Shown piece after piece: positions 1-5,954 of a stretch of DNA of 5,954 nucleotides; within the stretch, counting starts at the first letter, position 1; the number at the start of each line of letters is the position of its first letter. Origin of the DNA: an uncultured Desulfomonile sp. GTDB taxonomy: Bacteria; Desulfobacterota; Desulfomonilia; Desulfomonilales; Desulfomonilaceae. The notes under the pieces were generated by a model. It was not told where the DNA came from, did no database searches, and saw only the letters and a list, made by a program, of their open reading frames with translations. The translations under genes were made by a program, and so were the position numbers. The DNA lies in assembly GCA_937915285.1 (NCBI GenBank), contig CALDNG010000190.1, positions 1 to 5,954 on the forward strand, written 5' to 3'.

Positions 1-3000
1 AGGGCCTCCTCATAATCCTGGTCTACCCCGTGACCCTCTTCGTACATCATGGCCAGGTTATAATGAGCTGTGGCGTCATCCTGATCGGCGGCAAGTTTGT
101 AATAATAGAGCGCCTTAGCATAATCCTGACTAACTATCTTACCTTCACAATATATGGTGGCTAGATCGCATTGAGCTGGCGCATAACCTTGATCCGCTGC
201 CTGTTTGAAATAGCCCAGAGCCTCATCATAATCCCTGGAGGCACCGTAGCCGTTTTCATACATGATGGCTAGATTGTATTGCGCCTTGACGTTACCCTGA
301 TCGGCGGCAAGTTTGAAATAGCGCAAGGCCTGGAAATAATCTTGTTCAACACCTTTTCCCTCAGCATACATGACACCTAGATTGTGTTGAGCACGCGCAT
401 AGCCTTGATATGCCGCAAACACGTAATACCGAAATGCTTCGGTGTAATCCTGAGGCCCACCCTGGCCATTTGCAATCATTGTCGCAAAGTCGCACTGGGC
501 TGGAGCATAGCCTTGATCGGCAGCTAGTAAAAAATACCTTAGAGCTTCCTGATAGTCCTGCTCAATGCCTTGACCGGCCTGATACATTACTGCCAGATTG
601 TACTGGGCAACCGTCACCCCATTGTCGGCGGCAAGTTTGAAATAGCGCACCGCCTGGGAATAATCCTGTTCAACGCCTTCGCCTGTTTGATAGGCTACTG
701 CGAGATTGTTTTGAGCAGCCACGTGACCTTGATCGGCAGCGAGGGTGTAATATCTTATCGCCTCTGAAAAATCCTGGGATACTGCGATCCCATTTTCGTA
801 CATGACAGCAAGCTCGAACTGTGCCTCGGCATGCCCTTGGTCAGCGGCAAGCATGTAGTATCGCAGCGCTTCAGAATGGTCCTGCGGTAACCCGTGGCCC
901 TTATCATACATCGTTGCAAGGTCGAACTGCGCTGGAGCATGACCTCTCTGAGCCGCCAAATAAAAGTAGCGTAGAGCCTGAGAGATGTCCTGAGCTACCC
1001 CTTTCCCCTGAGCATACATGTTGGCAATATTGTACTGGGCCACGGGGTTGCCCTGTTCAGCAGCGAGTTTGAAATATAGCATGGCCTGAGAATAATCCTG
1101 GCGAACCCCTTCTCCCGTTGCATACATGACGGCCAGATTCAGTTGCGCCTGGGAATATCCCTGATCAGCGGCAAGCTTGTAATATCTCAAAGCCTCGGAT
1201 AGATCTCGTGGAACACCTCTGGCGTTCTCATACAGGTTGGCCAGATCGAACTGGGAAGGCACATGACCTTGGTCCGCAGCCATCTTGTAATAACATAGGG
1301 CCTCAGAGAAATCCTGTGCAACGCCCTCCCCTTTCGAATACATTACCGCCAGGTAGTGCTGAGAAGGCACATAACCTTGATCGGCAGCAAGTTTGAAGTA
1401 GCGTAGAGCCTCCGGGTAATTCTGTGGAGTGCCTTCTCCCCGTAAATACATGACGGCCAGATAGTGTTGGGCCATTACATAGCCCTGGTCTGCAGCAAGT
1501 TTGTAATATCGCAGGGCCTCCAAGTAGTCCTGCCGAACTCCCTGCCCATTATCATACAGGATGGCAAGATCGAATTGAGCAGGAGCATAACCCTGATCAG
1601 CGGCAAGCCCGTAATACCCTAGCGCCTGCTGGTAATCCTGCTCGACACCTTCTCCTTTTGCATACATGAAAGCTAAATAGTGGAGTGCAGGAGCATAACC
1701 CTGATCAGCGGCAAGTTTAAAATACCGGACAATCTCCAGATTGTCCGAAGAGCTTGCCTGCCCCTCATAATAAAGGATGGCGAGGTCGCATTGCGCGGCG
1801 GCATAACCTTGATCGGCAGCCAGTTTGTAATACCGCATGGCCTCGGAATAGTCCTGGTCAACACCCTCCCCCTTTTCATACATAGTGGCCAGATCATATT
1901 GAGCCGAGGCATAACCCTGGCCTGCAGCAAGCTTTAGATAAATCAACGCCTGAGACAAATCCTGTGGCGTCCCCTTACCCTCGGAATAAATCTCGGCCAG
2001 ATACCGCTGGGCAGGAGCGTATCCCTGCTCCGCGGCAAGCTTGTAATAGCGTATGGCCTCGGAACGATCCTGATCGACGCCCTCCCCCTTTTCATACATG
2101 ACTGCCAGGTTGTGCTGAGCTAGAGCATATCCCTGGTCTGCAGCAAGTTTGTAAAAAACTAACGCCTCTGTGTTATCGGCGTTTACACCCAATCCGTTCT
2201 TGAACATAAAGGCGAGGTTATATTGAGCGACAGCGCTACCCTGATCCGCAGCCAAACTGAAATAATACAGCGCTTGCGAATAATCCTGTGATACGCCGTC
2301 GCCCGTGGAATACATAACCGCCAGATTGTGTTGAGACGCGGCATGGCCCTGGTCTGCGGCGAGCCTGTAATAATGCAACGCCAGCGAACTATCCTGGTCC
2401 ACCCCTCTACCATGATCATACATTGAGGCCAGATCGAATTGAGCAGGAGCATATCCCTGCTCTGCGGCAAGCCCGTAATAATGCGCCGCTTGAGAGTAAT
2501 CCTGTTTGCCTCCCTGGCCCTTTTCATAAATGACCGCCAGGTTGTACTGAGCCATGGAGTTACCCTGGTCTGCTGCCATTTTGTAATAGCGTAACGCCTC
2601 TGAATAATCCTGATCTACTCCCTCACCATTTTCATAGGTCATAGCCAGAATGTACTGGGCGACGGCATAACCCCGGTCGGCTGAGAGCCTGCAATAACGA
2701 ATGGCTTCGGAATGATCCTGATCAACACCTTGGCCTATTTTGTACATTACGGCCAGGTTGTATTGAGCAATTGCGTTACCCTGTTCCGCCGCCTTTTGAT
2801 AATACTGCAACGCTAACGTGTAATCCTGATCTACTCCATCCCCTCTTTCATACATAACGGCCAGATTGTGTTGAGCCAGCGAATAGCCCTGGTCTGCGGC
2901 AAGCCTGTAATAGCGCAGAGCCTCGCCAAAATTCTGATCTGTCCCCAGGCCTTTGTCATACATTATGGCCAGATTGAATTGCGCAGGCGTGTGGCCCTGG

Positions 3001-3419
3001 TCAGCAGCGAGTTTGAAATATCGCAGGGCCTCAGGGTAATCCTGCTCAACACCTTGAGCGTTCTTGAACATGACAGCCAGATTGAATTGCGCAGGCGCAT
3101 AACCCTGGTCAGCAGCGAGTTTGAAATATCGCATAGCCTCAGGGTAATCCCTGCCTACAAACTCACCGTCCGAATAAATCAAACCCAGATCATTTAGGGC
3201 TTCCTTAGAATTGTTATCAGCCGCCATCCTGTAATAGTTTAGCGCCTGTGAGTAATCCTGAGGAACCTCTTCTCCTCTTGCAAACATTGAGGCTAGCTGT
3301 CGCTGGGCCTCTGCATGGCCTTTCTCTGCAGCAAGTTCGAAATGATGTAGCGCCTGTACGTAATCCTGTGAGTCATCGGTCCCCAAATAATATTTTAGCC
3401 CAATATCAAACTGAGCAGA
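1..3419 (-). repeat. Tandem 108-bp coding repeats (31 full Sel1-like units plus a partial one)
   Basis: This is the DNA-level view of the SLR array. The codon pair for Q-D recurs every 108 bp from 3368 down to 20, without a single length change. Units differ at many synonymous sites while the helix-packing residues (A, L, Y, G) are kept, so most copies are old and held by selection on the protein. The first three units are the most divergent and may form an N-terminal cap. Two units lose the Q of the anchor: residues 575-578 read SSSD and residues 432-434 read NAD. The array extends past the left edge. Confidence 0.95.
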
Positions 3420-3476
3420 CCCATCATCGTTCATGTCGGTGTGGATGCTGTTAAGCCATTCAAAATATTCCGACAT
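1..3476 (-). CDS. Giant Sel1-like repeat (SLR/TPR-like) protein, 3' end beyond window
   Basis: An open minus-strand frame of 1158 codons with no stop enters from the left edge, so the C-terminus is missing. The start is the ATG at 3476-3474. It is fixed by an in-frame TAA immediately upstream (3479-3477) and by a purine-rich AAGGGTGA at 3489-3482. The first ~19 residues (MSEYFEWLNS...) are polar, with no signal peptide or membrane segment, so the visible part looks cytoplasmic. From residue ~20 the protein is a continuous array of 36-residue units typical of Sel1-like repeats: AxAQxNLAVMY, then xxGxGVxQDY, then xxALRYYKLAADQGY. The QD anchor sits at residue 37 and every 36 residues to 1153, giving 32 anchors. 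SLR proteins form alpha/alpha solenoids that act as protein-interaction scaffolds, for example Hcp proteins, ExoR and LpnE. The partner here is unknown. Most described bacterial members have far fewer units. The family call is firm; any specific role is open, and an extra domain could lie beyond the edge. Confidence 0.95.
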   Translation of the reverse strand, partial: MSEYFEWLNSIHTDMNDDGSAQFDIGLKYYLGTDDSQDYVQALHHFELAAEKGHAEAQRQLASMFARGEEVPQDYSQALNYYRMAADNNSKEALNDLGLIYSDGEFVGRDYPEAMRYFKLAADQGYAPAQFNLAVMFKNAQGVEQDYPEALRYFKLAADQGHTPAQFNLAIMYDKGLGTDQNFGEALRYYRLAADQGYSLAQHNLAVMYERGDGVDQDYTLALQYYQKAAEQGNAIAQYNLAVMYKIGQGVDQDHSEAIRYCRLSADRGYAVAQYILAMTYENGEGVDQDYSEALRYYKMAADQGNSMAQYNLAVIYEKGQGGKQDYSQAAHYYGLAAEQGYAPAQFDLASMYDHGRGVDQDSSLALHYYRLAADQGHAASQHNLAVMYSTGDGVSQDYSQALYYFSLAADQGSAVAQYNLAFMFKNGLGVNADNTEALVFYKLAADQGYALAQHNLAVMYEKGEGVDQDRSEAIRYYKLAAEQGYAPAQRYLAEIYSEGKGTPQDLSQALIYLKLAAGQGYASAQYDLATMYEKGEGVDQDYSEAMRYYKLAADQGYAAAQCDLAILYYEGQASSSDNLEIVRYFKLAADQGYAPALHYLAFMYAKGEGVEQDYQQALGYYGLAADQGYAPAQFDLAILYDNGQGVRQDYLEALRYYKLAADQGYVMAQHYLAVMYLRGEGTPQNYPEALRYFKLAADQGYVPSQHYLAVMYSKGEGVAQDFSEALCYYKMAADQGHVPSQFDLANLYENARGVPRDLSEALRYYKLAADQGYSQAQLNLAVMYATGEGVRQDYSQAMLYFKLAAEQGNPVAQYNIANMYAQGKGVAQDISQALRYFYLAAQRGHAPAQFDLATMYDKGHGLPQDHSEALRYYMLAADQGHAEAQFELAVMYENGIAVSQDFSEAIRYYTLAADQGHVAAQNNLAVAYQTGEGVEQDYSQAVRYFKLAADNGVTVAQYNLAVMYQAGQGIEQDYQEALRYFLLAADQGYAPAQCDFATMIANGQGGPQDYTEAFRYYVFAAYQGYARAQHNLGVMYAEGKGVEQDYFQALRYFKLAADQGNVKAQYNLAIMYENGYGASRDYDEALGYFKQAADQGYAPAQCDLATIYCEGKIVSQDYAKALYYYKLAADQDDATAHYNLAMMYEEGHGVDQDYEEA

Positions 3477-3481
3477 TTAAG

Positions 3482-3489
3482 TCACCCTT
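3482..3489 (-). promoter_or_regulatory. Ribosome binding site of the SLR gene
   Basis: Read on the minus strand this is AAGGGTGA, five bases before the ATG at 3476. It resembles the 3' part of the AGGAGGTGA consensus. Together with the in-frame stop between it and the ATG, it decides the start of the SLR gene. Confidence 0.7.
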
Positions 3490-3649
3490 GGAAATTTGTT
3501 CAAAAAAGGATGGATCGTTCATTCAAGGTAGAACCGACACTTCACCGAACATTTAAATTGCATACGATCATCAGTCTGTCTGCTTGAGTTTGTTCACTCA
3601 TTATCAAGAACCGTTGTTAACCTGTAGTCGTTATTGACAGAAAAGTTTC

Positions 3650-3675
3650 TCAATTTTTGTTTTACTCAAAATTGA
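3650..3675. promoter_or_regulatory. AT-rich perfect inverted repeat, possible operator
   Basis: The arms TCAATTTT (3650-3657) and AAAATTGA (3668-3675) are perfect inverted copies separated by ten bases. The site lies about 175-200 bp upstream of the SLR start codon. Its form fits a binding site for a dimeric regulator, but in AT-rich intergenic DNA an 8-bp match could be chance. Confidence 0.3.
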
Positions 3676-3995
3676 AATGAACCGGGTTCGGGTGAACGCC
3701 CTTGAGACAATCATGTGAAGCGAGCGCCACCCAATACGTTCATGAACAGACTTGATTTTTCTTTGGTAAGTCCTGTCTGCAGGAGGCGCCATTGGCTATC
3801 GGCAAGTCATCTATTAAACCGCATCTGGCGCATAGTCAAGACGAGATATACAAGAACTTTCTCCATTTTCACTTTTGGTGAACCACTACCTCCCACCATT
3901 ACTCAATAAATCATCACTCACTCTTCAATTTTTGGGGTATGTTTTGGTAAAGGTTACAGCGTTTTGGACTGGCTGGGTTTTAAAACGAACTAATA

Positions 3996-4026
3996 AAGCT
4001 GCAACGGAATTCATCCGTGGCAGCTT
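3996..4026 (-). terminator. Strong stem-loop, possible terminator of the HdeD-like gene
   Basis: The arms AAGCTGC (3996-4002) and GCAGCTT (4020-4026) pair perfectly. After one mismatch, ACGGA (4004-4008) pairs with TCCGT (4014-4018), leaving a five-base loop. Read on the minus strand the hairpin is followed by TATTAGTTCGTTTT, a moderately T-rich tail. It starts about 107 bases after the stop of the HdeD-like gene. The tail is not a clean T run, so termination is likely but not certain. On the plus strand no T tract follows. Confidence 0.5.
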
Positions 4027-4132
4027 ACGATTGCCTTTGAGTCTGGGCTCCTTTTGAAAAAATTGATCCTATAGGGCAATTATGAAGCCCAAGAGTAAAA
4101 ATGGCGCAGATCTTCCGAACCAATTCTATTGA

Positions 4133-4699
4133 TCAAGCCTTTTGCGATCGAAGCCCCAAAAAGATGTAGGACCATCCATTAACAATCAATTCGACTGATA
4201 CAACAAGACCGATAACCCAGAGACCGGACACGGGCCACTGCAAGAGTATCATTGCTCCGAGGACGACGGAAATGATACCGGAAATAAACGGCATAAGCCA
4301 ACCACCGGCTTCACGAAGTCCGAGAGCCATTATCACCCTGGTCAACCCTACCAGCATCAGAATGCCAGCTACGATAAGCGTAAGAATCAATTTGGCCTGA
4401 ATGGGATTCGAGAGTATTGTGACACCTGCGAACAAGTACAACAGTCCTGTAAAAGCAGGGTACAGGATGTTTTTGAACCCTTTTTGCTTGGCAGCATCAG
4501 CAAACTCAGCTCCCGAAGCAATGATCATCATGACCCCAAAGAGCAATATGCTTGCCGTGGTCACAGCGAAGGTCATGCCTAATCCTGTAAATCCCAGGAT
4601 TAGAAATCCGATCCCAATAACGACCAACCATAAGCGGTTGGGGTGCTTTTGCTCCGTCGCCGGGTTGCCGGGCACTTTTACGTTAGATCCTGTGGCCAT
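4133..4699 (-). CDS. HdeD/DUF308 family six-helix membrane protein
   Basis: This gene encodes 188 residues, a usual length for the HdeD (DUF308) family of small inner-membrane proteins. Escherichia coli HdeD is linked to acid resistance at high cell density, but the molecular activity of the family is unknown and most members are named only by similarity. A polar N-terminus of about 22 residues is followed by six hydrophobic segments near residues 23-42, 44-64, 78-97, 103-126, 134-153 and 159-182. Family-like features include the conserved-looking NP after helix 3 (98-99), WP between helices 5 and 6 (155-156) and ELIVNG in helix 6 (170-175). I chose the ATG at 4699; AGGAG lies eight bases upstream. 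A TTG directly before this ATG would add one residue and is less likely. The gene lies about 174 bp downstream of the Fe-S/DUF3786 gene on the same strand. Family assignment is confident; a role in acid stress here is not shown. Confidence 0.88.
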   Translation of the reverse strand: MATGSNVKVPGNPATEQKHPNRLWLVVIGIGFLILGFTGLGMTFAVTTASILLFGVMMIIASGAEFADAAKQKGFKNILYPAFTGLLYLFAGVTILSNPIQAKLILTLIVAGILMLVGLTRVIMALGLREAGGWLMPFISGIISVVLGAMILLQWPVSGLWVIGLVVSVELIVNGWSYIFLGLRSQKA

Positions 4700-4707
4700 C
4701 AACTCTA

Positions 4708-4713
4708 CTCCTT
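4708..4713 (-). promoter_or_regulatory. Ribosome binding site of the HdeD-like gene
   Basis: On the minus strand this reads AAGGAG, eight bases before the ATG at 4699. The spacing favours that ATG over the adjacent TTG at 4702. Confidence 0.8.
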
Positions 4714-4725
4714 ATTGAAAAGAAT

Positions 4726-4741
4726 TTTTACCCCCCTAAAA
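4726..4741. promoter_or_regulatory. TTTTA / TAAAA inverted repeat around a six-base C/G tract
   Basis: TTTTA (4726-4730) and TAAAA (4737-4741) flank CCCCCC on the plus strand, which is GGGGGG on the minus strand. It lies 13 bases upstream of the ribosome binding site of the HdeD-like gene, in its leader or promoter zone. It could be part of a regulator site or a weak hairpin. The arms are short and the function is unknown. Confidence 0.25.
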
Positions 4742-4844
4742 TGTGTTACTTTTGAACAGCTTAACATTAAGGACGCCTTAGAGGCTCGCGTCTTACGGGA
4801 ATCTATGTGAATTTCAAACGAGTTTCGGTAAAACTTGTAAGCAT

Positions 4845-4860
4845 GCGCTATGCAAAGCGC
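4845..4860 (-). terminator. Small GC-rich hairpin after the Fe-S/DUF3786 gene
   Basis: GCGCT (4845-4849) and AGCGC (4856-4860) pair around a six-base loop, starting 13 bases after the stop codon on the minus strand. The downstream minus-strand sequence (ATGCTTACAAGTTTTA) has no proper T run, so this is at best a weak or factor-dependent terminator. Confidence 0.25.
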
Positions 4861-4873
4861 TTCTATAAAAATG

Positions 4874-5677
4874 TCAGCGACCGTGAGTGTCTGCGACTTT
4901 TGCCAGCATTCTCATCAGCCCGACACAGAGGATGAAGATGGATTCGATGTTAAGATTGTCTGGGGCTGTATCATCCACAAGCGTTTTAAGGAATGATTCC
5001 AGACCATCTTCGGACTTCCAGTAACATATCAGGATTTTCAACCGCGGCAAAAGGTCCAGGGCAATGGAGATGTCAGCGTCTACCGGTGAAGGTTCAGGCC
5101 GTCCGTTGAAAACCTGGATCATTGTCTCAAACAGATCCGGATTGGCGTCGGCAATTAATCTTAGTGGAGCCTCAAACTGCTCTGTAAAAAGGGGTCCCCA
5201 GGAGACTCCGTCCCTCAGTTCTCTGAATGGTGTCCATCTTCCGGAGAACGGTTTTCCAGAACATGATATTACGTAGTTTAGCAACGGCACGGTTATCCAT
5301 GCGTGAACGTGACAGGCTGAAGAAACACCACCGTCAGGAGAAACGAAGAAATCCCTTCCAAGTGACTTGATTGCCAACCGCTCTCCGGAGAGGCTCGCTC
5401 CCAGTCTCTCAACCGATGACTGAAAGTCAACTGAGTTGATCTTTTTTTTCAACGGACCCAGTGACTTTTGATATTCCTGCTCCATCATCATCCAATTAGG
5501 AGAATGACTTCCATGCTGTTCAAGCAGGCTGTGGTCTAGGTACGGACATGCTTTCAGGCGCATGTTACCGTTAAAGACTGCAACCGCAAAAGCCAGACAG
5601 GATGGAACCATACATTTCCCGCAATTTGTCCCCGGTAGAAGCTTAAAGACCTCTAGCGCATTCTTGAATTCGGGCAT
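4874..5677 (-). CDS. Fe-S cluster domain protein with DUF3786-like C-terminal region
   Basis: This gene encodes 267 residues. The N-terminus carries C19-x2-C22-x4-C27-x16-C44-P45 inside LPGTNCGKC...SCLAFA...CP. This matches the four-cysteine 4Fe-4S domain (PF04060 type) found in the large corrinoid Fe-S subunit of CO dehydrogenase/acetyl-CoA synthase and in other redox proteins of anaerobes. After a linker of about 45 residues, residues ~90-265 resemble DUF3786: PLLNY (131-135), a W-x-x-F-R-E-L motif (148-154), a LDLLPRLK stretch (207-214) and ICYWKSEDG (217-225). DUF3786 proteins occur mainly in anaerobic bacteria and have no known function. There is no signal peptide or membrane segment, so it is probably cytoplasmic. 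The start is the ATG at 5677 with AGGAG eight bases upstream; the adjacent TTG is less likely. It lies 80 bp downstream of an unrecognised gene and may be cotranscribed with it. The Fe-S domain is firm, the DUF3786 call is from memory of the family pattern, and any link to C1 or corrinoid metabolism is inference. Confidence 0.85.
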   Translation of the reverse strand: MPEFKNALEVFKLLPGTNCGKCMVPSCLAFAVAVFNGNMRLKACPYLDHSLLEQHGSHSPNWMMMEQEYQKSLGPLKKKINSVDFQSSVERLGASLSGERLAIKSLGRDFFVSPDGGVSSACHVHAWITVPLLNYVISCSGKPFSGRWTPFRELRDGVSWGPLFTEQFEAPLRLIADANPDLFETMIQVFNGRPEPSPVDADISIALDLLPRLKILICYWKSEDGLESFLKTLVDDTAPDNLNIESIFILCVGLMRMLAKVADTHGR

Positions 5678-5685
5678 CAATTAAA

Positions 5686-5690
5686 CTCCT
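5686..5690 (-). promoter_or_regulatory. Ribosome binding site of the Fe-S/DUF3786 gene
   Basis: AGGAG on the minus strand, eight bases before the ATG at 5677. This spacing favours the ATG over the TTG at 5680. Confidence 0.8.
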
Positions 5691-5757
5691 GCCGGCCCAA
5701 ATTCTTGTTGTGGTAACTGGGCGTTCAATATATGGCACATCATGGACTGTCAGGACC

Positions 5758-5954
5758 TCAGAATTCGAGTACCGTTCGGGCCGGTATGGATTCATCAGGT
5801 TTTGGCTGCTTTCCGGATACCAGTATCCGCTGCAACAGGTCCAACTCCTTTGGTTGGGCTTTTTCAACCTTCATGAAATTTACGATTATGGACCCGCCTT
5901 CCTCGGTTATTTTAAAATAATCCAGAAAATAGGATGGAACATAGATGTCCGGAA
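5758..5954 (-). CDS. C-terminal end of an unrecognised protein, 5' end beyond window
   Basis: This minus-strand frame enters from the right edge and ends at TGA (5760-5758), giving the last 64 residues of a protein. The other two minus-strand frames at the edge stop within about 50 bases, so this is the only one that can come from a longer gene. The peptide begins PDIYVPSYFLDYF and contains a possible beta-strand segment (SIIVNFMKVE) followed by a charged helix (QPKELDLLQRIL) and a proline-rich tail. I do not recognise the family. It ends 80 bp before the Fe-S/DUF3786 gene on the same strand, so the two may share a transcript. The reading frame is plausible, but with only 64 residues its coding status is inferred from composition and context. 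Confidence 0.6.
   Translation of the reverse strand, partial: PDIYVPSYFLDYFKITEEGGSIIVNFMKVEKAQPKELDLLQRILVSGKQPKPDESIPARTVLEF

Larger units (their letters stand above)
3477..4132. other. Intergenic region without a supportable gene (~656 bp)
   Basis: This stretch separates the start of the SLR gene from the end of the HdeD-like gene. Its right part should hold the 3' end of the HdeD-like transcript and its left part the SLR promoter and leader. Two short plus-strand frames (about 3715-3909 and 3875-4057) begin at GTG or TTG without a convincing Shine-Dalgarno sequence, and their proteins resemble nothing I know. I found no tRNA, recognisable riboswitch or insertion-sequence end. I also saw no convincing -35/-10 pair upstream of the SLR gene on the minus strand. 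The structured elements I can point to are the inverted repeat at 3650-3675 and the hairpin at 3996-4026. Confidence 0.6.

Noticed and set aside
1..3419. A CRISPR-like or satellite array suggested by regular repetition
   Set aside because: The period is 108 bp with coding constraint throughout, there are no short identical repeats separated by unique spacers, and the frame translates cleanly as Sel1-like repeats.
410..3454. Many short open frames on both strands within the repeat region (for example 1680-1937 plus, 2183-2527 minus, 2868-3197 plus)
   Set aside because: They are shadows of the SLR gene. Because the repeat length is a multiple of three, a frame that is open in one unit tends to stay open in the next. 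Their proteins are repetitive by the same mechanism and lack ribosome binding sites.
3634..3664. TTGACA at 3634 on the plus strand as a -35 promoter box
   Set aside because: No acceptable -10 box lies 16-18 bases downstream, and no supportable plus-strand gene follows.
3715..4057. Two overlapping plus-strand frames of 60-64 codons in the intergenic region
   Set aside because: They start at GTG or TTG without a Shine-Dalgarno sequence, have no recognisable domain, and the hairpin at 3996-4026 lies inside the second.
4401..4718. Plus-strand 105-codon frame opposite the HdeD-like gene
   Set aside because: It is antisense to a well-supported six-helix membrane protein with a good ribosome binding site; the translated product has no family features.
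4770..4798. Imperfect stem (AGGACGC with GCGTCTT) between the DUF3786 and HdeD-like genes
   Set aside because: It contains a wobble pair and an 11-base loop, competes with an inner GCCT/AGGC pairing, and has no T tract on the minus strand, so it is not supportable as a terminator or regulatory structure.
5643..5867. Minus-strand 74-codon frame overlapping the start of the Fe-S/DUF3786 gene
   Set aside because: It overlaps two better-supported frames, has atypical composition, and would overlap the Fe-S gene start by 35 bases without a convincing ribosome binding site.

Overview
The window looks like chromosomal DNA from an anaerobic bacterium, most plausibly a sulfate-reducing or syntrophic member of the Desulfobacterota (former Deltaproteobacteria). 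This is an inference from one gene type, a four-cysteine Fe-S domain fused to a DUF3786-like domain, together with moderate GC content. No rRNA, tRNA or marker gene is present to settle it. Every gene I can support lies on the minus strand.

Positions 1-3476 are one uninterrupted minus-strand frame of 1158 codons that runs off the left edge without a stop. It encodes a very large Sel1-like-repeat (SLR, TPR-related) protein. I translated the whole stretch: after a short N-terminal segment, the QD anchor recurs 32 times at exactly 36 residues (108 bp) with no insertion, deletion or in-frame stop. Positions 3477-4132 hold no gene I can support. They contain the ribosome binding site of the SLR gene, an AT-rich inverted repeat, and a strong hairpin that may end transcription of the gene to the right.

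Positions 4133-4699 encode a six-helix membrane protein of the HdeD/DUF308 family. Positions 4874-5677 encode a protein with an N-terminal 4Fe-4S-type motif (C-x2-C-x4-C-x16-C-P) followed by a region resembling DUF3786. At the right edge, 5758-5954 is the C-terminal end of a further minus-strand protein that I do not recognise.

The unrecognised gene and the Fe-S/DUF3786 gene are 80 bp apart and could be one transcript. The HdeD-like gene follows after about 174 bp and may have its own promoter. The SLR gene is about 650 bp further on and is almost certainly a separate unit. Nothing in the sequence shows that these genes share a pathway. The standout object is the SLR protein, for its size and perfect repeat register; its C-terminal end is outside the window.
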